33,076 bases of DNA from IMG/VR virus record IMGVR_UViG_3300023119_000075, positions 1-33,076 of that record. The stretch is one strand, 5' to 3'. Every line of letters begins with the position of its first letter. Within the stretch, counting starts at the first letter, position 1. Below the pieces are notes generated by a model. That model ran no database searches and was not told where the DNA came from. It worked only from the letters and a program-made list of their open reading frames with translations. The DNA comes from a virus. This document shows positions 7,023 through 17,100 of this stretch, piece by piece. The position numbers and the translations under genes were made by a program.

Positions 7023-7051
7023 ATTGTAATACTAATTATCTTTTTTGTCAA
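7023..7051 (-). promoter_or_regulatory. Sigma70-like promoter before the last structural gene
   Basis: On the - strand TTGACA (7046-7051) is followed by 17 bases and TACAAT (7023-7028), one mismatch from TATAAT. The predicted start is near 7016, just before AAGGAA and the ATG at 7005. As with the promoter at 5813-5841, the -35 starts immediately after the stop codon of the upstream gene. Confidence 0.65.
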
Positions 7052-7954
7052 TCATAATTCGCTTGTTTTTACATATGCAGGAGCATCATTACTCACATAC
7101 GTCCCCGATGCTCTTAAATGAGATACAGAACTTGTTAAAACTCCAGCCACATATTCGTCAGCACCCCCAGTTCCTACGTCTAAATCCCAAAATACAATAT
7201 TAAATGTTATTGTAGAATCATTTTTGTTTTTGGCTTCAACATACCAGTTGTTTTCAGCATATGTTCCGCTTGGGTCTCCTTCTTTAAGATATATTTTTTG
7301 ATATGTACTGGTAAGATCTTCATTGCCGATAGTATACGCTGTGCCGCTTCCTGTTGTAGCAGTTGCAGCTCTACCAAACTGAACTTGCCCACTGTTATCA
7401 AGCATTGTTTCCCATGCTTGATTTTTTGCCAAGTCGGCACCGCCTACTGAACTAATGTCAATACTAGCATTAAAACGTATCTGGCCGCCTGCATTAAAAA
7501 ATGCTCTACGTTCATTTGCAGATGCAAAGCCAACATCAATAGTATGATTAATTTGCTGAGGTGTAGCAGTTCCGCCCCAAGGACTTGCTAAACCATTTTT
7601 TATACTGTTTACACCAGCTGTTTCTGCAGTTGCTTGTGTAGGGTGTATAATGAACCTATCATTTTCTAAAGTGTTTATTAAAGATTCGTATGCAGCATAC
7701 AATGCCTCTTCAATGTCGTCATCGTCGGTCACAGTTGCAATTGTTGTAGGTGTTGTACCATTTATATGTACATATACCTTTTCAAAATCAGTATACAAAC
7801 TGTTCATATGTGATGCTAAAACAATAGTTTCTTTTGGTTGACCATTAGACGATACTGTTTGGTTGTATCCTTTGTCTCTGTTTCCTACTCCTAATAAACC
7901 TGCTATCCGACCTTGTAATTCATTATATCTTGCTGCTGAAACTATTTCTGGCAT
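7052..7954 (-). CDS. Phage virion structural protein, tail-fibre-associated paralogue 1
   Basis: A 300-residue protein that opens with a helix (SAARYNELQGRIAGLLGVG), has a second helical piece near residues 80-95 (acidic DDDDIEEALYAAYESL), then a beta-rich body. The body contains HTIDVGFASANERRAFFNAG followed by GQIRFNAS, then YQKIYLKEGDPSG, and ends with VFWDLDVGTGGADEY. The order and wording match the 387-residue gene product, so they are tandem duplicates that have diverged. I recall this family in marine T4-like phage virions. Function unknown, most likely a fibre or baseplate-attached protein. GGAG lies eight bases before the ATG. The gene lies between the fibre genes and its paralogue, in the same direction. 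Confidence 0.8.
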   Translation of the reverse strand: MPEIVSAARYNELQGRIAGLLGVGNRDKGYNQTVSSNGQPKETIVLASHMNSLYTDFEKVYVHINGTTPTTIATVTDDDDIEEALYAAYESLINTLENDRFIIHPTQATAETAGVNSIKNGLASPWGGTATPQQINHTIDVGFASANERRAFFNAGGQIRFNASIDISSVGGADLAKNQAWETMLDNSGQVQFGRAATATTGSGTAYTIGNEDLTSTYQKIYLKEGDPSGTYAENNWYVEAKNKNDSTITFNIVFWDLDVGTGGADEYVAGVLTSSVSHLRASGTYVSNDAPAYVKTSEL

Positions 7955-7972
7955 ACTTAATCTCCGTTATAG

Positions 7973-7980
7973 TACTTATA
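7973..7980 (-). promoter_or_regulatory. Possible late promoter element (TATAAGTA)
   Basis: On the - strand TATAAGTA is one base from the T4 late -10 octamer TATAAATA and lies 18 bases before the ATG of the 300-residue gene. It overlaps the end of the preceding fibre gene. The match is short in an AT-rich genome, so support comes mainly from the similar spacing seen at other starts. Confidence 0.35.
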
Positions 7981-9538
7981 CTTTCAGCACACACTCTACT
8001 AATTTTTCTTCTGGGTTTGTGTTTGTTTCTAATGCAATACCGACAAGTGCTCTTGTTGCAGTGGTTGTGCATACACCATCTTCCCAGGCATATACAGGCG
8101 TGCCTTTTTCAATAATGCCTGTGCATCTCACTGGAACACGACCCTTTAGCGCAATTGCTTGTCCATCAATTTCACTATTCATTAAATATGCTGGATTTTC
8201 ACTAATAACACCAATTGCTAAATCACTTGATCTTGCTGGTCTTGTTTCTGCACTAACATCTGATTCTTCAACAAATCTTTGTGCAGATACCGCCATTACA
8301 GTACCTACAGGATGTTCGATTTCTGTAGTGTATTTTTCAGCCAAATCTGCATACTGTGCTTGTGTTGCAGTGCCATTAAAAAACACTGCTGTTAAATTTC
8401 CCGAACCATCTCTTGCAGCAATAGTGTTTGGCGTTGCTGCTGTGCTTGCTGTACGAGCTGTGCCTCCTACTAAAACAGCAGTTGACTGAGTTGCTGTACC
8501 TACAAAGGACGAAGCGTGTACTTCTGCAAATCTTTCATCAGCACTACCAATATTATAAACACTTGTTTGTGTTGGATATAACCCTGCAATAGTACTTACA
8601 GCAGGTGCATTCCTGCTGTTTTGAATACGAAGAATGTAACTGTTTGATGCACTAAATGAACCACCTTCAGCTGTTGCACCAAATTTCATACTATGGCCTA
8701 CTTTATTTGCAAAACCTGGTGTCACAGTGTCTGATACATCAATAAGCAAATCTGCTTGATTACCTACTGTAAACCCAGCATCGTCGTAATTTACTGCATC
8801 TGTTGTAAGTCGATAATCGCTTGCTGGTCTGCCTCCTAATTTTAAAGCATTGCTAACTGTTCCCCAATAAATTGGCTCATTTGTTAAGCCAGAAACATCA
8901 GTGCCGCCCGATGCTAGAGTTTCAGTTACACCATCCGATCCTGTATTAACAAAAGTAATACCACGTTTAATAACATTAAAACCTGTAAGCACAGGTGTTC
9001 CTGCTGGCTGGGTTGTAGCAAGAGTAAATTCTTCATTTGAAATAACGTAAATGGCAACGTCATTAATTAAAGCAACGATAATTGTTTTTTCTATGTTATC
9101 TGGTGCCGATAATACATTAACACTAAGCATCTGTGTTGTACCGCTACCAGCACTTTGAGGACCAACAAGAATAAACTCGCCACCGGCAGTTTTACCATAC
9201 AACTGATTGCTTGTGCTCGACCACCATAAATCGCCTTCGTCTAAGCCAACCGGTTCTGTTGCACTAACTTCTGTACCGCCCGCAGTTTTCCATGCGCTGC
9301 CTGTATAAAATTTTAGTTTAGTGGTACTTGCATCGTACCAAACCTGTCCGTCAATTGCTTTCACAGGTGCAGTAGTACCGCTGAAGTTTTCTAATAAATG
9401 AAGATAGTTTTCATTTTGTACTTCGCCGTAACCGCTGTAATTTCTACCAACAAACTTGATGTCTGTTGTTTGATCAATTGTACCGTCCTCAACAACTGTT
9501 AGTTGTGTACCGTTAAATCTATTTACAATATATGCCAT
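7976..9538 (-). CDS. Tail fibre protein with possible Peptidase_G2-like C-terminal domain
   Basis: A 520-residue fibre protein, third member of a paralogous trio. The N-terminal module (residues about 1-130) has FVGRNYSGYGEVQNENYLHL, then LLENFSGTTAP, GQVWYDAST and EGDLWWSS, and is shared with the 627- and 672-residue neighbours; it probably docks on the baseplate. The middle is repetitive and beta-rich, with SADERFAEVHASSFVGTATQ. The C-terminus (about 395-520) contains YADLAEKY, DLAIGVISENPAYLMNS and ALKGRVPVRC. This pattern resembles the autocleaving Peptidase_G2/intramolecular chaperone domains of phage appendages (compare ADYAEYF and VLGVVSxxP). Whether it cleaves itself is not shown. GAGGA lies before the ATG and a late-like octamer lies upstream. 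Confidence 0.8.
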   Translation of the reverse strand: MAYIVNRFNGTQLTVVEDGTIDQTTDIKFVGRNYSGYGEVQNENYLHLLENFSGTTAPVKAIDGQVWYDASTTKLKFYTGSAWKTAGGTEVSATEPVGLDEGDLWWSSTSNQLYGKTAGGEFILVGPQSAGSGTTQMLSVNVLSAPDNIEKTIIVALINDVAIYVISNEEFTLATTQPAGTPVLTGFNVIKRGITFVNTGSDGVTETLASGGTDVSGLTNEPIYWGTVSNALKLGGRPASDYRLTTDAVNYDDAGFTVGNQADLLIDVSDTVTPGFANKVGHSMKFGATAEGGSFSASNSYILRIQNSRNAPAVSTIAGLYPTQTSVYNIGSADERFAEVHASSFVGTATQSTAVLVGGTARTASTAATPNTIAARDGSGNLTAVFFNGTATQAQYADLAEKYTTEIEHPVGTVMAVSAQRFVEESDVSAETRPARSSDLAIGVISENPAYLMNSEIDGQAIALKGRVPVRCTGIIEKGTPVYAWEDGVCTTTATRALVGIALETNTNPEEKLVECVLKV

Positions 9539-9562
9539 TATTGTTGTTCCTCGTGCTTATGT

Positions 9563-9570
9563 TATTTATC
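9563..9570 (-). promoter_or_regulatory. Likely late promoter element (GATAAATA)
   Basis: On the - strand GATAAATA, one base from the T4 late -10 TATAAATA, lies in the 33-base gap between two fibre genes. It ends 24 bases before the ATG at 9538 and is followed by GAGGA. The same octamer occurs at 14099-14106 with nearly identical spacing. Confidence 0.5.
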
Positions 9571-9571
9571 G

Positions 9572-11455
9572 TTATACCGCTGATGTCTCGATTACGCCTG
9601 TGTTCACATCCCACAAAGACGAACTAATTTCTATTGTGATCACTCGTCTTGTTACAGTAAGTGTAACTGTTGCAGTAGGATCACTAATAGCAAAATCGCC
9701 TACAACGTTAACGTTCTGTACACCAGCACTGTCAACAGCAGTAAGTGTTTTTGTAATTCCTGATTGTACATCAATTGGATCTGTTGTAGCTTCTGTGTAA
9801 TACGCATGAATTTTTGCAACTGTTCCGTTTCTTTGTGTTGTTGGTGGCGAAATTTCTGCCAACATAGTCGCTATTTTAACTATTAATGCATCGTCGCATG
9901 TACCGTCGCCATATGTTCCAGGATTATATGTAGTTCCTAAACCTGTAACGTCTACTCCAAATACAACCGGAGTTTGTAAAATTGAATCGTCTAAATATTT
10001 TTTGTTTACAACATCACCGTTGTCAGTAGGATCGGCAACATTTTTAATTTGTTTTGCGTTTGTTAATTCAATAGCATCTACACTTGTAATTTGCAATCCA
10101 GCAGTTGTTGAAATTGTATCTTCTGTGATAGTCATTGTTTCACCACCAGCAGGTCCAACTGTTAGATTAATTAACTTACCAACTGTTCTTAGACTACTGT
10201 TTTCAACTGATGCGCCAAGTGTGTCTCTTGAAAGAACTTCATTTGCACCTACGTAATAACTGTCACTGTCATTTAACAATGATATATCATGACTACTTGT
10301 CCAACTGTTTGTGCCTGTGTAAAATGCCCATTCTTTATCGTCGCCTGATACACGGATAACCATACCAGCAGGACCATTTAACGCTTCTAAGCCTGCTAAA
10401 TCTGCTTCACTTATTAGTGTACTATCGTCTTGAATTGCAAGTTCAATTCTGTGATCTTCAACACGCAGTTTAGCAACATCTAAACTGACACTATCGCCTT
10501 CAACTAAAATATTGCCAGTAACACGTAAATCACCTGCAATATCAACTGTGTATGCAGGAAGTGTGTTTTGAAAAAATCCTACACGTTTTTCACTTGCATC
10601 AAAGTATACACTGTCTTGTAAATTATTAGTTACAAATGCTATTTTAAAATCTTGATTAGATTTCTGCATTTTTAGATTTGTTACTGCACCATCTTGTCTG
10701 ATATTAAGGTCAAAGTCGTCACCTAGAAATAATCCATTATCATCTTTGATACTAATACTGCCTGTGGTTGTACTATTGTTATTTGAACTTAAGAAACTAC
10801 TTTGATCATAAACATTTCCAAAATCGTCAATAAGTTGTTTTGCACTATTCGCTGCACCTAAGAATTTGTATGAACTAAAACTTTCACTTAGGTTAAAACC
10901 AATTTCTAAATTTGTAAATCCTGGAATACTAGGTGCCGGTGTAAATGCAACTTTGGTTTCAATACCAATCAAACTTCCGTTAATATAACGTTTTACAACT
11001 GTTCTATTTTGTCCTAATGTATCTTTGATTGTTTCAACTACATCACCGGTAGTTGACTGTGTTTTATCAAAAACTGGCCCAACAAGTACAGTTTCGGTGC
11101 CGTTCCAAAAGAACACTTGATCTTTTGATCCGTCAATCCAAATATCGCCTTCTATCAATTCATCTGGTTGTGTAGCACTGTAAATTGTACTATCTGTACT
11201 TCTAAAAGTAATACCGTCATATACTTTTAATCTACCTGTAGCAGTATCGTACCATAATTGTCCTTTGATAGGATTAGAAGGCGCAGTTGTGTTAGAAAAG
11301 TTTTCCAACATTTTAATAAAGTTTTCATTTATACTTTCGCCAAATCCTTGATAGTTTTTACCTATAAGATTAATATCAGCGGATGTTGTGTCTAATCGTC
11401 CATCTACTAATTCTACTAATAACGATCCGTCTGTTTTGTTTAATTTATAGGCCAT
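9572..11455 (-). CDS. Tail fibre-like structural protein, paralogue with unique C-terminus
   Basis: A 627-residue protein. The N-terminal module (residues about 1-130) has LIGKNYQGFGESINENFIKM, LENFSNTTAPSNP, GQLWYDTATG and EGDIWIDG and matches the two flanking fibre genes. The middle (about 295-390) carries fibre-type repeats such as DIAGDLRVTGNILVEGDS, then RVEDHRIELAIQDD. The C-terminal 130 residues (VVFGVDVTGLGTTYNPG onward) are unlike the neighbours, with strand-rich Thr/Val sequence, and may form the tip. The start codon shares a base with the upstream stop (TAATG), with GGAG ten bases before it. It is likely a trimeric baseplate-attached fibre or short-fibre analogue of the T4 gp10-gp12 group; the exact equivalence cannot be assigned. 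Confidence 0.8.
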   Translation of the reverse strand: MAYKLNKTDGSLLVELVDGRLDTTSADINLIGKNYQGFGESINENFIKMLENFSNTTAPSNPIKGQLWYDTATGRLKVYDGITFRSTDSTIYSATQPDELIEGDIWIDGSKDQVFFWNGTETVLVGPVFDKTQSTTGDVVETIKDTLGQNRTVVKRYINGSLIGIETKVAFTPAPSIPGFTNLEIGFNLSESFSSYKFLGAANSAKQLIDDFGNVYDQSSFLSSNNNSTTTGSISIKDDNGLFLGDDFDLNIRQDGAVTNLKMQKSNQDFKIAFVTNNLQDSVYFDASEKRVGFFQNTLPAYTVDIAGDLRVTGNILVEGDSVSLDVAKLRVEDHRIELAIQDDSTLISEADLAGLEALNGPAGMVIRVSGDDKEWAFYTGTNSWTSSHDISLLNDSDSYYVGANEVLSRDTLGASVENSSLRTVGKLINLTVGPAGGETMTITEDTISTTAGLQITSVDAIELTNAKQIKNVADPTDNGDVVNKKYLDDSILQTPVVFGVDVTGLGTTYNPGTYGDGTCDDALIVKIATMLAEISPPTTQRNGTVAKIHAYYTEATTDPIDVQSGITKTLTAVDSAGVQNVNVVGDFAISDPTATVTLTVTRRVITIEISSSLWDVNTGVIETSAV

Positions 11456-13473
11456 TATGAAGTTACTCCGTGATAGATAATAAAGTTGAGAGCAAGGTAG
11501 GGGTTAACAATATTCATTGGCAAATTTTGTAAATCTACTACTCCACCACTTGTTTCAAGTCTAGTACCAATACCTGTTGTATCGCCATCATTTGGTACAC
11601 TGTCTGTGCCTGAGTATGTTGCTGAACTTGAAGCATAGTATTGATTGTCTCCGCCGTCTTGTAAATCATGTTTGTGTTCTGGTAAGTTTTCTTGCTGAAT
11701 AGTAACTTCTGAATTACCATCTGTACTACCTAAATCTCCAGTAGTAATTGCATTAGGAGACAACGTTCTTCCTGATAATGTACTAGATGTACTCATCAAT
11801 GGCAGTTGACCTCTAAGATCGGGAATTCTAAAGTTACCAGTTGTCGGTGTTCCGTAATACCATGTGCTACTATTACTTGGATCAAATCCTAGTGCATCTG
11901 ACAATGCCGAATAAGTTGTTCTAGAATATTCTTCTCCGTCACAAATAAACCATCCAGTAGGTGCAACAGGTCCACCAAACATTATAATTGTACCAATTGG
12001 CATTGTATCTATACTACCAATAAGTTGTGCCGGAGTTGCTTTTGCTAAAACACCTCCTTGATTAATTAGTAATTCATCATCAGTTCTATTAATAGTTGTT
12101 GCAGCAGTTTGATCGCTAATAATAGCAGGTGCAGCTTGTGTTCCAAAAGTTTTTGTACTACCGCCTGTTTGACCATCAAAAACAAAACTACTACTAATGA
12201 CCTGCCCTGTCATAGCAAAAGTTGTTGTACTATTTAATTTACTGGTACTACCTGCTGTACCGCTAACATTACCTGTAACATTACCAGTTAGATTACCTGT
12301 AATTCTGTTTGCATACAATGTATCAAACGGTAAAACACTTGACCCAATATTTCTTACATTAGCTTGATCTGGTATCAAATTTGCTAATGTTATATTTCCG
12401 TCAATTGTTGCATTGCCGCCAACATTTAAATTCTTTGTTACTCCTAAACCACCAGCAGTTACCAGTGATCCTGTAGATGGATCATTACTTTGATCTGTAC
12501 CGTTGACTATAACTTTACTGTCTGTTTTGATATTTCCTATAACATCTAAACTTTCTGTAGGATTTAAATTGTTGATGCCTACATTTGTATTGCTTTTTAC
12601 ACGTAGCGGTACAGTAAATGTGCCATTATTGTTTACACGTAAATCGATAGGTGCACCAGGAATGGTATTTTCAACAATACCGTTATTTCCTTCTACTAAA
12701 ATACTAATTGTTTTAGCATTACCAACTTCAATGCCTTCGTTGTTTTTAATTTGTAATTTTTGTGTAACTTGATTGACAACGTTTGTTCTCATAAAATCGG
12801 ATGCAGGAATACTCGCACCACTGATTTTTAAATTTTCAGCTATATCTGCTGTACCGTTAAATTTAGCATCTGTTAAACTTTTATTGAAGTTTACCCCTAC
12901 CTTTAAAGGTGTTGTACTACTGTATCCAGCAAAAGGTGTTTTTGGTGAAAATTCTGATCTTGTATAAATTGTTACAGGAATATTTTCAATATAATTAATA
13001 ATTACAGTTCGTGTAACACTTGCAGTATCTACAATTTCTTCTACTAATGCCCCACTTTTATTTCCATCACTGTAATTTGGACCTACTAGTAGCCAACCGC
13101 TACCTGTATACAAATACAGTTGACTAGTGCTGGTGTTTACCCATAGATCGCCAGCAACACTATTTGATATATCAGGTTCAAATGGTCCTTTTTTTAGGCC
13201 GCCTGCTGCAACCCAATTGGTACCATCGTAGATTTTAAGTTGATCAACATCTTGTGTTGTATCATACCATAATTGTCCTTCAACCGGATTAACAGGAGGA
13301 CTAGCATTTGCAAAATTTTCTAGTAAATGTAAAAAGTTTTCATTAACACTTTGACCGTAGTCTGTTGTTAATCTTCCTGGTAATTTCATACTTGTTTCAG
13401 TGTTGATACTGTTATCTTCTACCGTGACATTACCTTTGTTTGCTTCATCTGTAAACGGAATATTATATGGCAT
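11455..13473 (-). CDS. Tail fibre protein with phage collar domain (gp12-like C-terminus)
   Basis: A 672-residue fibre. The N-terminal module (about 1-150) with LPGRLTTDYGQSVNENFLHL, LLENFANASPP, GQLWYDTT and AGDLWVNTS is shared with the next two genes. The shaft (about 290-430) has fibre-type repeats, including GNLTGNVTGNVSGTAG. From about residue 490 there is a phage tail collar domain: PIGTIIMFGGPVAPTGWFIC, DGEEYSRTTYSALSDALG, then FRIPDLRGQLPLM. NLPEHKHDLQ near residue 600 holds an H-x-H motif like the metal-binding one of T4 gp12/gp37. The end, NPYLALNFIIYHG, is typical of collar fibres. It is likely a short tail fibre or host-binding adhesin. The ATG overlaps the upstream stop (TAATG), and GGAGG lies nine bases before it. 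Confidence 0.88.
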   Translation of the reverse strand: MPYNIPFTDEANKGNVTVEDNSINTETSMKLPGRLTTDYGQSVNENFLHLLENFANASPPVNPVEGQLWYDTTQDVDQLKIYDGTNWVAAGGLKKGPFEPDISNSVAGDLWVNTSTSQLYLYTGSGWLLVGPNYSDGNKSGALVEEIVDTASVTRTVIINYIENIPVTIYTRSEFSPKTPFAGYSSTTPLKVGVNFNKSLTDAKFNGTADIAENLKISGASIPASDFMRTNVVNQVTQKLQIKNNEGIEVGNAKTISILVEGNNGIVENTIPGAPIDLRVNNNGTFTVPLRVKSNTNVGINNLNPTESLDVIGNIKTDSKVIVNGTDQSNDPSTGSLVTAGGLGVTKNLNVGGNATIDGNITLANLIPDQANVRNIGSSVLPFDTLYANRITGNLTGNVTGNVSGTAGSTSKLNSTTTFAMTGQVISSSFVFDGQTGGSTKTFGTQAAPAIISDQTAATTINRTDDELLINQGGVLAKATPAQLIGSIDTMPIGTIIMFGGPVAPTGWFICDGEEYSRTTYSALSDALGFDPSNSSTWYYGTPTTGNFRIPDLRGQLPLMSTSSTLSGRTLSPNAITTGDLGSTDGNSEVTIQQENLPEHKHDLQDGGDNQYYASSSATYSGTDSVPNDGDTTGIGTRLETSGGVVDLQNLPMNIVNPYLALNFIIYHGVTS

Positions 13474-14075
13474 TAAGTGTTACCTCCACTTAAACTTTGT
13501 ACTCTTACAGTGTAGTCAATTTGAATCAATCTGTTTAGTGATTTTTGTACAGGATGGAATATAACGTGTGTTAATAATCTACCGGTTCCGCTTGGCGAAT
13601 AACCAATTAATCCTAGTTCATCAAATACAAATTGTTGTTCTGTATCTGTTGCAGTATCAAATGCATCTTGTCCATCTGGTTCACCATAATCTAGTAATGC
13701 ACTAACAACAATATCGGTATAATTTGTACCAGTAACGTGACGTGTTTCTATTTTGTTACGTTGCGGATCTACGTTGTTAACTGAACGGTCGTCAACAACT
13801 TTACTATAGGTTTGGTTATACAAACTTGCATTTGTACCTGTGCTATTGGGTGTTAAGTATGTGATAATACCTGTAGGATCTACACTAGTTCCTCCATTAC
13901 CAAACCCCATTTCATATATAAAGCCTTCGCCGGCATTACCTAAACTTTCGGCAAGACTAATACTCATGTTTTCATAATGAATAGCATTACGTTTGTTAAT
14001 ATACACATGTCCAGATTCAGGGTTGTATATTTTTATGTGTCCTTCAATGTGTACGCCACTTTGTTCATTAACCAT
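13473..14075 (-). CDS. Conserved phage structural protein between giant protein and fibres
   Basis: A 200-residue beta-rich protein with no enzyme motif: VHIEGHIKIYNPESGHVY, then NAIHYENMSISLAESLGN, GFIYEMGFGNGGTSVDPTGI, LYNQTYSKVVDD, and a C-terminal strand pair ending QIDYTVRVQS. I recall similar sequences in marine T4-like phages close to baseplate genes; no function is known to me. Its position, where T4 has gp8 and gp9, makes a baseplate or fibre-connector role reasonable, but it does not resemble T4 gp8 as I remember it. A late-like octamer lies 23 bases upstream of the ATG and CGGAA acts as a modest ribosome site. Confidence 0.75.
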   Translation of the reverse strand: MVNEQSGVHIEGHIKIYNPESGHVYINKRNAIHYENMSISLAESLGNAGEGFIYEMGFGNGGTSVDPTGIITYLTPNSTGTNASLYNQTYSKVVDDRSVNNVDPQRNKIETRHVTGTNYTDIVVSALLDYGEPDGQDAFDTATDTEQQFVFDELGLIGYSPSGTGRLLTHVIFHPVQKSLNRLIQIDYTVRVQSLSGGNT

Positions 14076-14098
14076 ATTTTTATTCCGTTCCTATATTG

Positions 14099-14106
14099 TA
14101 TTTATC
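14099..14106 (-). promoter_or_regulatory. Likely late promoter element (GATAAATA)
   Basis: On the - strand GATAAATA overlaps the TAA stop of the giant gene (14102-14104) and ends 23 bases before the ATG at 14075. It is the same octamer, at almost the same distance, as at 9563-9570. It would allow the fibre block to be transcribed separately from the 13.7-kb giant gene. Confidence 0.5.
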
Positions 14107-17100
14107 GGGGTAGCGATATTGTTTTGTCTGTTATAAATTTGCAGATTTCATTTTCACTATCTGCAATTGATTTGCCTAATTCGTTCCAAATTCTACCTGT
14201 TTTTCTTACAATTTCAATAATTGTTCCATCTGCAGGAGGATCGATGTAATCTGCAAGATAAATTGCAACTCTTGTACTATCTCCCCAAACAATTGTTTCC
14301 ATAGTGTATTCTGGAGCTATTGTAATGTCAGCTTCTGGAGAATCTTGATCTATAGTTGGATCAAAAGTTACAATATTATCTTTACGTAGTTTTATACCAC
14401 CTAAATAAACATCAAATTCATTAATACTTGTGGGTGTCCAATCTAACAAGAATTGTTTTGTACTACTATCACCGATAAACTTAGTTCTATATACTGCATC
14501 TTTGTAAGGAATATTTTCTTCAATACCTTGTCCTACAACTTTTGTATTTGCAGCATATTGTTCTTTTATACCTGTACCTAATGTTCCTCTGCGTAATTGT
14601 CTTAGAACATTTCCGTCAAGTGAGAAATATTCAATACGCTCTTTGTCAATCCAAATTACTCCCGGTAATCCTAATGCTCTGTTTGGAGATTCAAGATTTG
14701 TAGCGTCTACAAGTTGAATACTTTGATCATAATAATTTAAAGGCTGTTGTAATTCATATTCGTTCAAATTATTCAAACGTTTGTAATGGAATCGATTTAA
14801 AATATCTTTAAATATTCTAAATCCAAATTTTGGCTTACTTACTGGTGCTGCAAATTGAAGCACATCTATTGTATCATTAGGATCAACCTTTTCATACATT
14901 TGAACTCCATCTTTACGTTCAGTAATTTTATAATCTTTTTGTGGTACTTGTATAATACCATTTTTAAAGACCCAAACATAATTTGCACTAAGAGCAGGTT
15001 TTTGTAATTTTACATACCCTGTACTCAACAAGTTTTTATCAATATATTCTTGTGAGCCTGCTGGTGCTTGACTTGTGTTCCAAACTACATCATAACTGTT
15101 TCTTTCAAACTCATTTATGTCATGATTGCTAAATGTATAGATGTTTACTTCTTCCCATTCTTCTGGTGCTTCTAATAACACAAGATTATCAGTTTCTTGT
15201 AATTTTACATCTAATATTTTTAATCCTGGAGTACTATCATCATTTGCAATTATTGCTGGAGTATCGTCTGTACTCTTTAGATCAAACAAGTCTCTAACAT
15301 AACCTTGTAATTCTAAAATTGCGTTATTGCCATCATAAGTAAAACTTTCTACCCTTGCATTAACAACTGTGCTATCATCTGATAGAGCAAATGCTACATC
15401 TGTGCCTTGTGGAATTGGAGCAAGTTTATTTGCATTATCGCCTTCAATAGTAGCTATTGTATTAAAGAAGAAATATTCAGCATCTCTAATAATAAAGATT
15501 TCGAGTTTATCGCCAATTAAACCTATGTTATTTGACAATATTTCAACTCTACCATTTAAAGGATCGTAGTTCCATAATGTTTCATCTAATATTTCATTGT
15601 TGATATAAACTCTAACATCACTACTGTTAACTTGAGTTGTATCCTCAAATTGCCACGCATCAATGTCGTAATCTCTTTGCAATGTCATTGTGTAAGATTT
15701 TCTATAACCAGGATTTAGGAATTTTGAACCTTTGCTGCGTTGCACTAGTATATTATGCGAATATGGTTTCTTAATAAACGGAACAACAACTTCGTTGTTA
15801 AATCTATGTACTCTGTTGTCTCCATCAACTAACATTGTTTTATCAACAACCATTTCACTGAATTGATTAACGTTATCACTATAAACAGTGTATTGAATTA
15901 TTGATCCTGCATCGATTACAGTAGGGAATTCTAAAACTCCAAAACCTGCTGCGTTAGTATCGTAACCATATTCAGTAGTACGTTCTTTCTTGACACCATT
16001 TATTGTTACAAATATACTTTGATCAGTTGTGAATTTAAATGGTAATTCGTACAGTGTGCTTGTACCATCTGCAACAATAATATCACTATCTACAATATCA
16101 ACACCATTAGTACCAATACACAAAATACTTAGATTCTTATTTGCTTCAATAACTGTGCTGTCAGCTAAACTAATAACTTTGCGTTCAAAATCAATAACAA
16201 GATCATCGTGTCCAATTACTTCTCCGTTTACTGTTACAATTACTGTGTTTTCTGTTTGTGGTAGTAAATCAAAGTCCCATTCTAATGTGTTGCCATCTGT
16301 AATATAATTACGAACTGCAATTAAGCCTTGTCCTTGAGACACCCTGTTATAAACTGTTATGTCCATAGTATCTAATACTTGCCCTGGAACTTGTTCTTCA
16401 GGACCTTTTGATGTAGTTTCTGTAACAAATCCGTCACCATCTACAACGATTTCACCTGGATCTATGCCTGTAGCAGTTGTTGTTTCAAAAGTGCCGCCGC
16501 CTAGACTAACATCAAAGGCTACGCTTTCAGGTGTAAAGCTACCATCACTAGTAGACTTACGTACAACTACTACATCGTCCATTTGAGTGCTAATTACATC
16601 ACTGTCTAGGAAAACTGTTTTAGTAATTCCGTCACCTGTAATAGTAACCATTTTTGCATTAGGGTTAATAGTGCCAGGCCCTGGATATTCAGGATCGTCA
16701 ATACGCACATTGTTTAGATATACGTTGTACTCAACACCTGCTTCTAATTCTTTAGACAAATTAACAATTTGTGTACTTCCATCTAATACAATAACTTCAT
16801 CTTCATTGTTTGTATCAAATGTATCAAAATCAATACCGAAGCCTTGTAGATCCCAGCCTAAACTTTCGCCAAAGCCAATACTGTCCATTTGAACACCACC
16901 GTAATCAATTCCGTCCATCAATTGTGCTAAGTCTTTGCCTGGCATACCTGTTGTAGGATTATAGAAGAAATTGATTCTATCAGCTGCTGTCAACAAATCA
17001 GTAGACTTTTTGTAATTTATAATTACTTCTGCGTTATTTGCTGGTGCATTTGTAAATGTGATGCGACCTTTGTATCTTTCAAAGTTTTTATTTTTATCAA

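Noticed and set aside
7863-8489. 208-residue + strand frame opposite the 520-residue fibre gene
   Set aside because: Antisense to a clear fibre gene with conserved N-terminal module and C-terminal domain; composition is that of a shadow frame.
7976-13473. Diversity-generating retroelement acting on the fibre genes
   Set aside because: No reverse transcriptase and no template/variable repeat pair were seen in the window; the paralogues differ by whole domains.
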